64,000 bases of DNA from Prolixibacteraceae bacterium (GCA_019856515.1 CP082230.1:310001-374000), one strand, 5' to 3'. Positions 9,098 through 17,776 are shown, counted from the first letter of the stretch. The notes: generated by a model from the letters alone, not told the origin. Program-made: numbers and translations.

Positions 9098-11158
9098 TTA
9101 CATCATATTGCTGTGGTCATTGAGTTTCAATTGTCTGAAGATTGAAATAACATTATCCAAACTATACAATATGATTCTATCATTATTATTTGAAGTATTC
9201 TGCCTATGATTGTCTACGTTCGTATTGAGTTGATTTATTTTTATTGTCCAATCAGTCTGAGATGATGTCGTTGATTCTTCAAAGAGAATTTGATATGTTT
9301 CGTTGATTATTGGTTTTATGCTCTCGCTGTATTGTTGAAGAACTCTATTCTTAATAATAATAGCGTTTTTCAGCATGGTATGATTAAGAAAAATTTGATT
9401 AAAAATCATTGCTGTTTCTAATTCTTTTGTTGAAGGTTCTTTTATTAATTCTCTAGAAATATTCATAAGAATGGTATCTAATATCATAGCTCTGTTTCTA
9501 GTGCTGTTATTTTGGTCATGTTGTTGGTGGATGATAGAATAAAGTGATTCTTTTAAGAATCTACGATTAATAGATGAGGTCTGTTCAAGAAGTGAGATAT
9601 AGTCTTTGGATTGCCAACGGTGAAATATGAACCTTACGATTAGGAATGAAATTATTGATCCTAAAACTACGTTCATAATACGGGTTATCATGATGATGTC
9701 ATTCAACTCAGATAGAAGGCTAAAGCCAGATATTGTGAATATGTTAATGAATATAACGGCAATGTAATATCTTCTTTTCAACCATATAAAGAAGCCGTAA
9801 CTCGCTGTTGTCATTATAAAAATTTGACCAGCATATGTTGGTGCCATAAATGCTAATGCAGCTCCAGCTAATATGCCGATAATAGATCCTATGATTCTTT
9901 CAAAAATTTTCTCTGTCGTTTGATTAATCGTCGGTTGACATACAAAGAAACTTGTTAAAATAACCCAACCACCTTTAGGGAATGAGAATGCATATATTAG
10001 TATGCATACAATAAAAAAACACAAACTTAATCTTACTGCATATCTTAGTGACGAGTGGTTTAGTGTGAAGATTGAGAGTAGTTGGTCTTTTAGACTGATC
10101 GTGTAATTTCGGTAATTACTTCCATTGAGGTTTGATTGATCTTCCTTCGTGGATTCAGAAAGATTAAATGCTTCAATTATATTTCTAAATTTATGATCCT
10201 GTGGCTCTTTCTCTAATATATCGTGATAGGTAATATAGAAGGTTTGGATTATTTCGAATGTTCGTTCTAACTGGAGGTGTGTTGTCTGTTCTAGAATAGA
10301 GGTTGCTTGTTCTTTACAAAGATTCGATAAAAGGATATAGAATTGCCCTCTTATAAGTTGATTTTTTGTGTCTTCTGAACGATCCTCTTTTTTTACTTCT
10401 ATCTGTATATAGCCGAATACTGTTTCAAAAAAGTTTAGTTTATTAATAAGAAATGATTTTTCATATAGATGTCTTTTGCTTTTCTTGATAAGAATATAGC
10501 AACGTTGTGATTCATACAGTAACGTTGATTCATATTCATGTAGTTGTTGAGGGTTTGCTTCTATTGACCGAATCGAGCTTCTAATTTCTATATATTTGCT
10601 TAGGGCGAAGAATGCTTTGGAGAGATGCTCTTCTGTTTTTCTATATGGATTATAGTACGAAAAAATATATGAGATAGATCCAAAGACAAATGCTCCTATT
10701 GCGAAAAGAGTAGGTTGTTCATACCATGTGCTACTGTGTGGCAATCCCAAGAAGGCATAAATTGATATCAGAATTGCTCCTGTTGTAATCCCTTTGAATA
10801 TTTCATTAACACCACCCAAAAATGCCAATATAAAACTTAATATTACGAATGTCACAGTGAATACTATTGGGTGAGGTGAAACCAGCTCAATAATACTACC
10901 TATAATGAAGTAAGCCATCGAGTTTAAAATCGTAAAACGAATGTGATGATTGGTAGCTTCCCCTCCATCAGATATGGCTGTGCATAGAACACCCGTGGTG
11001 AGGCTTATCGCAAAAAATGCACTCTTGAACAGTGTTGCAATTGAAATTAGGATTACCATAGATATGGTAACCTTCAAAGCAAAAAACTTTGATGGGTGAT
11101 ACCAAAATGTGTTCTTTATGACCTTAAATAAATGGTTGTTTGTAAAGATCTGTTTCAT
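9098..11158 (-). CDS. FUSC/YccS-type inner-membrane protein
   Basis: A 686-residue protein from the ATG at 11158 (an in-frame TTG at 11191 is less likely). It has the architecture of YccS/YhfK and aromatic-acid efflux (AaeB/FUSC) proteins: a first block of about six membrane segments (residues ~25-160), a long hydrophilic helical region (~170-360), a second block of about six membrane segments (~375-520) including 'GGWVILTSFFVCQPTINQTTEKIFERIIGSIIGILAG', and a charged cytoplasmic tail. The second-block signature is the classic FUSC repeat. Family members are linked to export of aromatic acids or small toxic compounds with an MFP partner, which is absent here. It is 14-47 bp downstream of a second FUSC-like gene. 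Confidence 0.8.
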   Translation of the reverse strand: MKQIFTNNHLFKVIKNTFWYHPSKFFALKVTISMVILISIATLFKSAFFAISLTTGVLCTAISDGGEATNHHIRFTILNSMAYFIIGSIIELVSPHPIVFTVTFVILSFILAFLGGVNEIFKGITTGAILISIYAFLGLPHSSTWYEQPTLFAIGAFVFGSISYIFSYYNPYRKTEEHLSKAFFALSKYIEIRSSIRSIEANPQQLHEYESTLLYESQRCYILIKKSKRHLYEKSFLINKLNFFETVFGYIQIEVKKEDRSEDTKNQLIRGQFYILLSNLCKEQATSILEQTTHLQLERTFEIIQTFYITYHDILEKEPQDHKFRNIIEAFNLSESTKEDQSNLNGSNYRNYTISLKDQLLSIFTLNHSSLRYAVRLSLCFFIVCILIYAFSFPKGGWVILTSFFVCQPTINQTTEKIFERIIGSIIGILAGAALAFMAPTYAGQIFIMTTASYGFFIWLKRRYYIAVIFINIFTISGFSLLSELNDIIMITRIMNVVLGSIISFLIVRFIFHRWQSKDYISLLEQTSSINRRFLKESLYSIIHQQHDQNNSTRNRAMILDTILMNISRELIKEPSTKELETAMIFNQIFLNHTMLKNAIIIKNRVLQQYSESIKPIINETYQILFEESTTSSQTDWTIKINQLNTNVDNHRQNTSNNNDRIILYSLDNVISIFRQLKLNDHSNMM

Positions 11159-11205
11159 AATCACATCACCTTTCCTTTTTTGATTGATCAAATTTCATCT
11201 TTGGA

Positions 11206-12225
11206 TTATGATTGGGGTTTTATTCTTATCATTTTTAGGAGCATTAGATCGATTTTGGTCGCAAGATAACAGCCAATCAAAAAAATCATAATATCATTAA
11301 GCATAATGAGCAATATCTTGATGAAAGGGCTAATGGATGACATTGAATTAGGGGTGATATTGTACATGAGTGGAAACATAACTAGGGTTAACTGTAAAAT
11401 AGATCTGAGTTTTTTGTTACCCATTGACACATACATGATACAAGAATATATTATTGCAATTAATATATATTGAATTGTATTGGGAGTAGTTTCAATTAAT
11501 AAGTATTTCCATAAAAAAATGATGATAATCGAAATGATAAGGGACACTAGTACTGCTTTGATCGTGGGAAGTATTTGTGATTTAGTTGCAGTTATTCCAA
11601 GGAGTATTGTGAGAATAACACCTGCTCCTGCATGCATCGATTCTGGAGATGTTTTAATCCAAGCTGTGAATAATATATAGCAGATAATAACCCTGAAGAG
11701 ATATATTATGACTTTGTTGTCAGAATGATTTTGAATGTTAGGCTGTTCAAAGTTTGGCTTAAATATATGATCATATGTGGTAATGATGAGTGCTGTAATA
11801 ATACTTACACTTGCAACAATCAAAATACGATACATTAAGATTGAAATAAATTCAAGATTAAATCCAATATTTTTAACTCCAACTCCAAATACACCAATAG
11901 TCGCTATATATACAAAATATAGATATGAATTTCTGCTGTCTTTAATACATAGAACACCTGCTATGGCTATCGAAAGACAACATAACAGGTAGTACCATCT
12001 ACTTTCAGTAATATAGGAAAAAATGATAAGAGAAAGTGCTCCAAGTAGGGTTGCAAAGATTCTCCGTATTGCTTTACTTACAGAAAGACCTTTGGATGGC
12101 GAGAATATAACAACTATAGTCATGAGCCCCCATTCAGAATGACGAATCTCGAATGTCTCTGTTAAAAAAAGGTATATTAGTATGATTGTTCCAAAAATAA
12201 TACTAAGTCTCAATTGGTGTGTCAT
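11206..12225 (-). CDS. FUSC-like integral membrane protein
   Basis: A 339-residue, very hydrophobic protein with about ten predicted membrane segments. It carries two FUSC-type motifs: 'EWGLMTIVVIFSPSKGLSVSKAIRRIFATLLGALS' near residue 31 in the first half, and a weaker repeat around 200-230 ('AGAGVILTILLGITATKSQILPTIKAVLVS'). It resembles the DUF2955/FUSC families. It lacks the large soluble domains of the 697-residue neighbour it precedes, and the two may work together as an aromatic-compound exporter. That role is inferred from family and position only. Confidence 0.7.
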   Translation of the reverse strand: MTHQLRLSIIFGTIILIYLFLTETFEIRHSEWGLMTIVVIFSPSKGLSVSKAIRRIFATLLGALSLIIFSYITESRWYYLLCCLSIAIAGVLCIKDSRNSYLYFVYIATIGVFGVGVKNIGFNLEFISILMYRILIVASVSIITALIITTYDHIFKPNFEQPNIQNHSDNKVIIYLFRVIICYILFTAWIKTSPESMHAGAGVILTILLGITATKSQILPTIKAVLVSLIISIIIIFLWKYLLIETTPNTIQYILIAIIYSCIMYVSMGNKKLRSILQLTLVMFPLMYNITPNSMSSISPFIKILLIMLNDIMIFLIGCYLATKIDLMLLKMIRIKPQS

Positions 12226-12242
12226 CAGAAATTAAGAAGTTA

Positions 12243-12276
12243 ACACTATGCTGCATAATATAATACAACATAGTGT
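12243..12276 (-). terminator. Possible terminator after the decarboxylase gene
   Basis: An 8-bp inverted repeat (ACACTATG / CATAGTGT) with an 18-base loop starts about 12 bases past the decarboxylase stop on the minus strand. There is no strong T tract, so it is a weak candidate. Confidence 0.35.
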
Positions 12277-12287
12277 GGATGAATAAA

Positions 12288-13955
12288 TTAATGTCGTAAT
12301 TTTTCACTAAAAGCAACATTAAAAGAGGCGAGATCATTAGGATCAAGATGAATATTTACAACATTTAATCCTTTGGGTTTTTTCATTAAATTGAGAACTG
12401 TTTTCATCTCATTTTCTGTATATACCTCAAACCCTTTTGCGTTATTCTCATGTGCTCCAAATGCAATTGGCAGAAGATGATAGTTCCATACTTGAATATC
12501 ATTGTATGATCTGTAAACATCTTTATGAATCGCTCTCTCCGCAGCGTATCCTTTGTTATTAAGTACATAAAGAACAATGTTCTTGTCATGTGCAATAAGA
12601 GTTGACATCTCTTGTGCAGTCATTTGGAATCCTCCATCTCCTAGAACTCCAATTACCCTGCGATTTTTTATGTCAGCAAAAGTTGCCCCAACCAGTGTTC
12701 CAAATCCAGATCCTAATGAGGCCCAATTTCCATTTCCTTGAATGATCGTATTGGGAGGAAATCCTATTTGTGAGCAGTTGATATAGCCACCGACCTCTCC
12801 AAAAAAGACATCCCCTTTATCAAAGTAGTGTGCAAACATCAACATAAGACGATCAATAGTGATTGGATCATCAGTCGGTACGACCTTTTCACAAACGTCA
12901 TAATAAAATCGTTTCTCTTCCTTAATGAGAGGAAAGTCGTAGATATTATGCTTCTCTTGTTTAACCAACGCAGGAATAATATCTCTAAGGAATACATTTT
13001 CATAAGTTTTGTCTCCAATAATGACTTTGCTTTGAAGAAAATCGACACCGTTCTTTATGTTTCCACTAAAAATACCTGTGTCAAATTCATTATTAGTGAC
13101 TCCTATCTTTAGTGTAAGATCTGATTTTTCAACATGATTAAGACATAGTTCAGTACTCATTGCTCCCATATAAAATCCAACAGAACAATCTAACCTTTCA
13201 AATGATCCGTTTTTCCCAACAAAACTTGTTGCAACTGTTGCTCCAATCTCTTCAATAAGTGATAAAACATCTTTCTCAAGATATTCTCTTTGTACTAGGT
13301 GTCCTACGAGAGCATTCCTAGTTTTACTTTTTGTAAGCATCACCGAGAGTTGTTTAAGACAAGCAACTAAATTCAGCTTGTTTGACTGTCCTTGCATTAG
13401 ATTGATGGGATTCCCATCCCACTCTATTTCCTTGGATTGTAAATCATATGGTAATTCAATGTATACAGGTTTTTTATAGCACAATGATGTTCTAATCAAG
13501 TCATCTATCATTGTTATCGCATCTTCTGATCTCATTAATCGTTTAGACTTAATTGTTATTTGATCAAACAACCTAAGTGTAGCATCCAAATCTGTTCCTA
13601 GTACATGATGATATAATTTATCAGATGGTGTATTGAATACTTCCGTTTTAGGGCTACCTGCGATTACGATTAAAGGAATATCATCAGCGTATGCTCCTGC
13701 TACAGCATTTGTAGTGTTGAGTGCTCCTGGTCCATGAGTAACAGCGACTGCGCCAAATCCATTGATCTTCGAGTAACCATCTGCATTGTATGCACCATTT
13801 AATTCGTTGGTAACACCAATATGCTTAACACCATGGTCTCCATCAAGTAATACATCAAAGAAGGGGAGGACATAATCTCCTGGGATGCCAAATAGATAGT
13901 TTACATTCACCTCTTTAAGTCTTCTAAGGAGAAAGTCAGAAATTGATATTTTCAT
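12288..13955 (-). CDS. ipdC: TPP-dependent indole/phenylpyruvate-type decarboxylase
   Basis: A thiamine-diphosphate 2-oxoacid decarboxylase, 555 residues from the ATG at 13955; the longer frame up to 14042 adds 29 atypical residues. It has the N-terminal 'YLFGIPGDYVLPFFDVL' motif, the catalytic Glu region 'NELNGAYNADGYSK', the 'YHH' pair (KLYHHVLG) typical of decarboxylases, and the C-terminal TPP motif 'GDGGFQMTAQEMSTL...VLNN'. Such enzymes form aldehydes from pyruvate, phenylpyruvate or indolepyruvate. Length and the HH pair fit the PDC/IpdC group better than acetolactate synthase. It is divergent from a DUF169-MarR operon across a region with two palindromic operator candidates, so MarR control is likely. 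The gene symbol is by group, not proven substrate. Confidence 0.78.
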   Translation of the reverse strand: MKISISDFLLRRLKEVNVNYLFGIPGDYVLPFFDVLLDGDHGVKHIGVTNELNGAYNADGYSKINGFGAVAVTHGPGALNTTNAVAGAYADDIPLIVIAGSPKTEVFNTPSDKLYHHVLGTDLDATLRLFDQITIKSKRLMRSEDAITMIDDLIRTSLCYKKPVYIELPYDLQSKEIEWDGNPINLMQGQSNKLNLVACLKQLSVMLTKSKTRNALVGHLVQREYLEKDVLSLIEEIGATVATSFVGKNGSFERLDCSVGFYMGAMSTELCLNHVEKSDLTLKIGVTNNEFDTGIFSGNIKNGVDFLQSKVIIGDKTYENVFLRDIIPALVKQEKHNIYDFPLIKEEKRFYYDVCEKVVPTDDPITIDRLMLMFAHYFDKGDVFFGEVGGYINCSQIGFPPNTIIQGNGNWASLGSGFGTLVGATFADIKNRRVIGVLGDGGFQMTAQEMSTLIAHDKNIVLYVLNNKGYAAERAIHKDVYRSYNDIQVWNYHLLPIAFGAHENNAKGFEVYTENEMKTVLNLMKKPKGLNVVNIHLDPNDLASFNVAFSEKLRH

Positions 13956-14053
13956 TATTAAGAGTTTTAGATGTTTTATTACTAACCGATAGTACAACTC
14001 TTTTGTTTCATGATTTTCTTTAAGGTTTGATAATATTCTCAAATATGGAAATG

Positions 14054-14084
14054 TTTGTCATGACAAATAAAAGTTATATATTTG
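14054..14084 (+). promoter_or_regulatory. Bacteroidota-type promoter of the DUF169-marR operon
   Basis: TTTG at 14054-14057, a 19-base spacer, then TATATTTG at 14077-14084: an exact match to the Bacteroidota primary sigma consensus (TTTG, about 19 bases, TAnnTTTG). Transcription should start near 14090, 40 bases before the ATG at 14131. Confidence 0.75.
14055..14066. promoter_or_regulatory. Operator palindrome 1 (TTGTCATGACAA)
   Basis: A perfect 12-bp palindrome that overlaps the -33 TTTG box of the plus-strand promoter. The identical palindrome recurs 27 bp downstream. The likely binder is the MarR regulator encoded by the second gene of the operon; this is inference from position and symmetry. 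Confidence 0.75.
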
Positions 14085-14093
14085 TCATGACAA
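14082..14093. promoter_or_regulatory. Operator palindrome 2 (TTGTCATGACAA)
   Basis: The second copy of the same 12-bp palindrome. It overlaps the last three bases of the -7 box (TATATTTG) and the expected transcription start. A dimer bound here would block the promoter directly. The 27-bp centre spacing is close to, but not exactly, a whole number of helical turns (about 2.6). Confidence 0.75.
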
Positions 14094-14130
14094 GTATTTC
14101 TGTGTTGTGAATAAAAAACATTTTCGAGTT

Positions 14131-14838
14131 ATGAATAAAGAAACTTTTATTGAGAATTATAGAACAGCTTTTGGTAACTATGAATTGCCAATTGTTTTTT
14201 GGTATTCCAAAGAACCTGCTGTTCAATGCAGAAAAAGTAAAGGATGTTACTTAAAAGACCTTGATGAATGTAGACAAGGAGGGCTTTTGAGTTATGGTTT
14301 AGATGATATTAGTTGTCCTGGAGGTAAAGTCTATGCTGGGTTCTCAGAGGAACCACCTTTCTTAAGTGGGTTTGTTTCTGGAAAAGAGAAGTTTAAAAGT
14401 AGACCTGAGTTGGTTACACGTTTTATTGATGAACTTAATTTGCCAAACTTGTCTACAAAATACTTGAATTTTGCTCCTTTGTCTTACATTGAGGATCTTA
14501 AAATGGTTGAAGGACTGGTGTTTTTTGCTACTCCTGATGTGCTTTCTGGTTTAGTTTATTGGGCCCAATTTGATAGTAATAATAATGATGCAGTTAGTGT
14601 TCCTTTTGGATCGGGATGTAGCTCGTTATTATCACAAACATTAGTCGAGAATAGTCTCGGAGGTAAACGAACGTTTATTGGACTCTTCGATCCAGCAGCT
14701 AGAAGTCATTTTAATGAGAATATATTAACTTTTGCTATTCCGATGTCTCGATTTGAAGAATTGTATCATACTTTTGACCAATGCTGTCTACAAGGCACTC
14801 ATGCATGGCAAAAAATAAAAGATAGGATAGATGGATAA
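14131..14838 (+). CDS. DUF169 family protein
   Basis: A 235-residue cytosolic protein of the DUF169 family, from the ATG at 14131; an in-frame GTG at 14107 would add 8 residues. Visible family features are an N-terminal 'GNYELPIVFWYS' strand, a Cys-rich segment with Cys at about 33, 39, 47 and 61 ending in 'ISCPGGKVYAGF', a central 'YLNFAPLSYIEDL' block, and 'VPFGSGCSSLL' with further Cys. DUF169 has no established reaction; the conserved Cys hint at metal or cluster binding. It is the first gene of an operon with a MarR regulator (8-bp overlap) and divergent from the TPP decarboxylase gene. Confidence 0.8.
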   Translation: MNKETFIENYRTAFGNYELPIVFWYSKEPAVQCRKSKGCYLKDLDECRQGGLLSYGLDDISCPGGKVYAGFSEEPPFLSGFVSGKEKFKSRPELVTRFIDELNLPNLSTKYLNFAPLSYIEDLKMVEGLVFFATPDVLSGLVYWAQFDSNNNDAVSVPFGSGCSSLLSQTLVENSLGGKRTFIGLFDPAARSHFNENILTFAIPMSRFEELYHTFDQCCLQGTHAWQKIKDRIDG

Positions 14839-15265
14839 ATTTAATTTAGAGACGTCGATTAATTATAATATTGCTCGAATAGCGATGCTTTTAAAAAGGA
14901 AGGTTACACAAATTATTGCAGATTATGATCTTTCTATAACGCCTGACCAATGGGTAATATTATATTATTTATGGGAACATGAAAAAATGACTATTGGCAA
15001 CTTATCCAAAGTCACGAGAAAAGATTATGCTAACATTACCCGAATCGTTGATAAACTAGTTAATCTCGGTTATGTTAGGAAGGAGAAGTCCACAGAAGAT
15101 AATCGAATAACTTATGTTGAAGCGCTTTCAAAATCTCACGAAATAAAGAATGCCGTTGAGTCTTGTTGGATTGCATCAACTGAAATAAGTATGAGAGATA
15201 TAGGAGAGGACGAACAAAATATGATATTAGATCTTCTTAGGAGAATAGAACAAAATATTATTTAG
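14831..15265 (+). CDS. MarR family transcriptional regulator
   Basis: A 144-residue winged-helix regulator. The helix-turn-helix and wing are clear: 'LSITPDQWVILYYLWEHEKMTIGNLSKVTRKDYANITRIVDKLVNLGYVRKEKSTEDNR' starts near residue 34, with the wing DxR (EDNR) at its end. MarR proteins are dimers that bind palindromes and are released by small, often aromatic, ligands. It overlaps the DUF169 gene by 8 bp. The two identical palindromes over the operon promoter are good targets for autorepression and for control of the divergent decarboxylase. Confidence 0.88.
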   Translation: MDKFNLETSINYNIARIAMLLKRKVTQIIADYDLSITPDQWVILYYLWEHEKMTIGNLSKVTRKDYANITRIVDKLVNLGYVRKEKSTEDNRITYVEALSKSHEIKNAVESCWIASTEISMRDIGEDEQNMILDLLRRIEQNII

Positions 15266-15354
15266 CCTGTCATAGCTGCGAAGTCAGTCATATCTTGCAT
15301 ATGCAGATATTTGTTCGACTATAAATATCTTTCATCTAATTTAAAATATTAACT

Positions 15355-15804
15355 ATGAACAAACTTCGTAATGACTCTAGGTTTATTTCTTTAATACACT
15401 GGATTACATTTGTACTATTGATCTTCGTTGCAATTTCTGGAGTGAATATTTTCTTAGATGTTGATCGTATTAGTATAGGTGTTATTATCCATCTTATTAT
15501 AGGCTCACTGATTTTTTGTTTGACATTTATTCGTGTGCTATCTTTACGTAAGACCCAAATCAAAAGGATAAATAATATTTCACTATTTCATCAGAAAATA
15601 ATCAATATTGTTCATTTTTTGATATATGCTTTGTTGTTTATTATTCCCATTACTGGGGTGGCAACACTATTGAATCAAGGTCAAATTAGTGAAGTTCCAC
15701 TGCTTTTTCATCAATTACTTTTTCTTTTACTCTGTATGTTGATTGTAATTCATATTGTTGGTGTAGTGAAACAATTGCTTTCTACAAAAGCATTGTTTGA
15801 TTGA
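15355..15804 (+). CDS. Cytochrome b561-like membrane protein
   Basis: A 149-residue protein with four predicted membrane helices (about 13-32, 41-61, 83-103, 118-139). Histidines at 15, 46, 87 and 133 lie in or next to helices 1, 2, 3 and 4, which fits the two-haem-axial-ligand pattern of the cytochrome b561 / Ni-hydrogenase b-type family. It would move electrons across or within the inner membrane. It lies 89 bp after the MarR gene, so co-transcription is possible but not clear. No dehydrogenase partner is next to it, so its redox partner is unknown. Confidence 0.65.
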   Translation: MNKLRNDSRFISLIHWITFVLLIFVAISGVNIFLDVDRISIGVIIHLIIGSLIFCLTFIRVLSLRKTQIKRINNISLFHQKIINIVHFLIYALLFIIPITGVATLLNQGQISEVPLLFHQLLFLLLCMLIVIHIVGVVKQLLSTKALFD

Positions 15805-15876
15805 TAAAAGTCAGTTATAGATTTTCGTAAAAAGGTTCAATTGGCTTTTGAAAAGCTTCTTGAACCTTTAATTTTT

Positions 15877-16851
15877 TTACTTCATTATGTCTAGGTATGA
15901 TTTTGGAGACATCCCGAAAAAGTTAGTAAAACTACTAGAAAGGTGTTGAATACTACTAAACCCAAAATGGTAAGCTACTTCCGAAATTGTCATTTCCTGA
16001 GCAAGAAGCATCTCTCGTACTTTCTGCATTCTAATGGTCGTGTAGTAATTGTAGATAGTTTTACCATAATACTGTTGAAATAATGCTTGTAATTGGTTCT
16101 TGTGTATACCAACCTCTTTTGATAATTCTGTAACATTTGGGCGATGTGATAGATCTGATATAATTCGATCACGTATATCGGTTACTTTCTTCTGTTGATA
16201 ATCAGACACCTTATTGTCAATAGGAATAGGTTCTGTTTCAACCTCATTAAGATAGGTCATGGAAACCAAGAAGAGCTCTTCTAGTTTTAGACGGAAAAGT
16301 TTTGTTTGTATTTCTTTATCATAAAGAAATACATGGCCTAGAGAACTAAGAAGATGGATCAAATCTACTTTCGCATCGAAGTAATAGAAAAAGCTTTCTT
16401 TCTTTTCAAAGTACTCTTTGGCTTTGGGATTTGTTAAAAGGTTAAATGAATTATGCGAAAAGAATGCTTTGATTGTGTGAAATCGATCTCCCTTTTTGTA
16501 ATCACCTTTAATATTTATATTCGTTGTACTTGTATAAAAGCCTTGATGACGAAACTTATATAGATTGTCATTATTAAGATTCTGCACCTGAAGACTGTTA
16601 TTGAAAAATGAAGAGACGTGCGTAAAGTGATCATTCCTCTGATAAGTTATATTAAAGTGGATGTCTTCATGGAATGTGAGGTAGAATAGAATAAAGTAGG
16701 TTTGATGAATTTCATGAAAATAGATGATTCCTGAAGCAGAATTAGTATCCACTTGTAAGAAGTTTGGTGTAATCCAATCTCCATCAAAGATCTCACATAT
16801 TTTATCTTTATGTTCTTGAAAAGAGGTGATATTTATGGCAAAATTCATCAT
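15877..16851 (-). CDS. AraC family transcriptional regulator
   Basis: A 325-residue regulator from the ATG at 16851; a TTG at 16917 opens the longer frame. The C-terminal 100 residues hold two helix-turn-helix motifs of the AraC/XylS type, 'NVTELSKEVGIHKNQLQALFQQYYGKTIYNYY' and 'MTISEVAYHFGFSSIQHLSSSFTNFFGMSPKSYL'. The N-terminal ~200 residues resemble the sensing part of BtdR/PchR-like regulators but give no clear ligand clue. It is convergent with the b561-like gene and has no obvious target next to it, though an 880-bp non-coding stretch lies upstream. Confidence 0.85.
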   Translation of the reverse strand: MMNFAINITSFQEHKDKICEIFDGDWITPNFLQVDTNSASGIIYFHEIHQTYFILFYLTFHEDIHFNITYQRNDHFTHVSSFFNNSLQVQNLNNDNLYKFRHQGFYTSTTNINIKGDYKKGDRFHTIKAFFSHNSFNLLTNPKAKEYFEKKESFFYYFDAKVDLIHLLSSLGHVFLYDKEIQTKLFRLKLEELFLVSMTYLNEVETEPIPIDNKVSDYQQKKVTDIRDRIISDLSHRPNVTELSKEVGIHKNQLQALFQQYYGKTIYNYYTTIRMQKVREMLLAQEMTISEVAYHFGFSSIQHLSSSFTNFFGMSPKSYLDIMK

Positions 16852-16917
16852 GTTAAATCCTTTTATTGTACCTTGGTGTGTTACTTTACACTTTGTATAT
16901 AGATCTAAGATATACAA

Positions 16918-17708
16918 AAACGTAATGAATTAAAAGCTTCAAGGATATGATTGTAATGCATGTTTATGTGATGAATATTAACTTCAGGTTACTTGTTTTA
17001 TCTCAATCTTACTAGTTTAGATAAATGACTCTCTTGCCTGCCAAACATGACCTAAAGACTGATTGTTTGTTTGAAAATCGATAAAGCTCCTAGTTCAAAG
17101 CACTCTGATTCGACTCTCTTTCTACTCTCATTCGACTATTGTTCATATATCCCTCACATATTGGGCACATATTAGTTATGTCTTCTTCACACAATATGTG
17201 ATGTAGATCTAAACAATATATGACCAATGTACGAATAATAGTAGGAAGAGGGTCGGGACAGAGTCGAGTGAGATCGTATCCATGTCAGAAGTTGATTTGT
17301 CAAGTTGTGTTTTAATGATTTGTTATTTCGTATTGGGCATACGATTACATGTTTTTATTTTGATGAGTATATTCTTTTTTTCGTTTGTTGATATGTTTAG
17401 AGTCCAATAGAGGCTGTTGTCAAGGTGTTTTTTATTTCCTTTGATTAAGAAGGAGGTATGTGGTTCGAAGATAAAATGTTCTTAATTGATTTTAGGTGTA
17501 ACAGTAATATTATCAGGTTTATGATTTTTTTACATTTTAATTGTAACAAAATGGGGTATTCGTTTGTCTAATAATTATAGAATGGGTTTTATCGCAAAAT
17601 ACTGGGTTGTGATAGAATCTAATTTTAATTGTACAATTTCTGTTTTCATATTGATTTCGTTAATTAAAGGAGGCATTTATTCTGAAACTTTAAAAAAGTC
17701 TCCTGCTT
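16918..17708. other. Long intergenic stretch with inverted repeats
   Basis: No convincing gene in about 790 bases. It holds a 10-bp perfect inverted repeat (TCACATATTG at 17154-17163, CAATATGTGA at 17192-17201). This is flanked by repeats of TTCGACT/GTCGA-like words on the left (17109-17140) and GTCG-rich words on the right (17250-17270), giving a long imperfect hairpin-like unit. It resembles an intergenic repeat more than a promoter. A 37-codon frame at 17457 behind AAGGAGGT was judged chance. Confidence 0.45.
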
Positions 17709-17776
17709 TTTACACCAGAGCTACTCTTTAAATGCGAGAAGCTTTAGCTTCAAGAATGAGTAGTCTTTGGTGTAAA
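17709..17776 (-). terminator. Complex 68-base hairpin (terminator or repeat unit)
   Basis: TTTACACCA (17709-17717) pairs with TGGTGTAAA (17768-17776), TACTC pairs with GAGTA further in, and GAAGC-TTTA-GCTTC (17738-17751) forms the tip. It starts 22 bases past the stop of the minus-strand ClpP-like gene, so termination is the simplest role. Its size and nested symmetry are more than a usual terminator needs. Confidence 0.55.

Noticed and set aside
17457..17570. 37-codon frame directly behind AAGGAGGT
   Set aside because: The spacing to the ATG is only one base, Bacteroidota make little use of such sites, and the peptide has no signal, helix pattern or neighbours.
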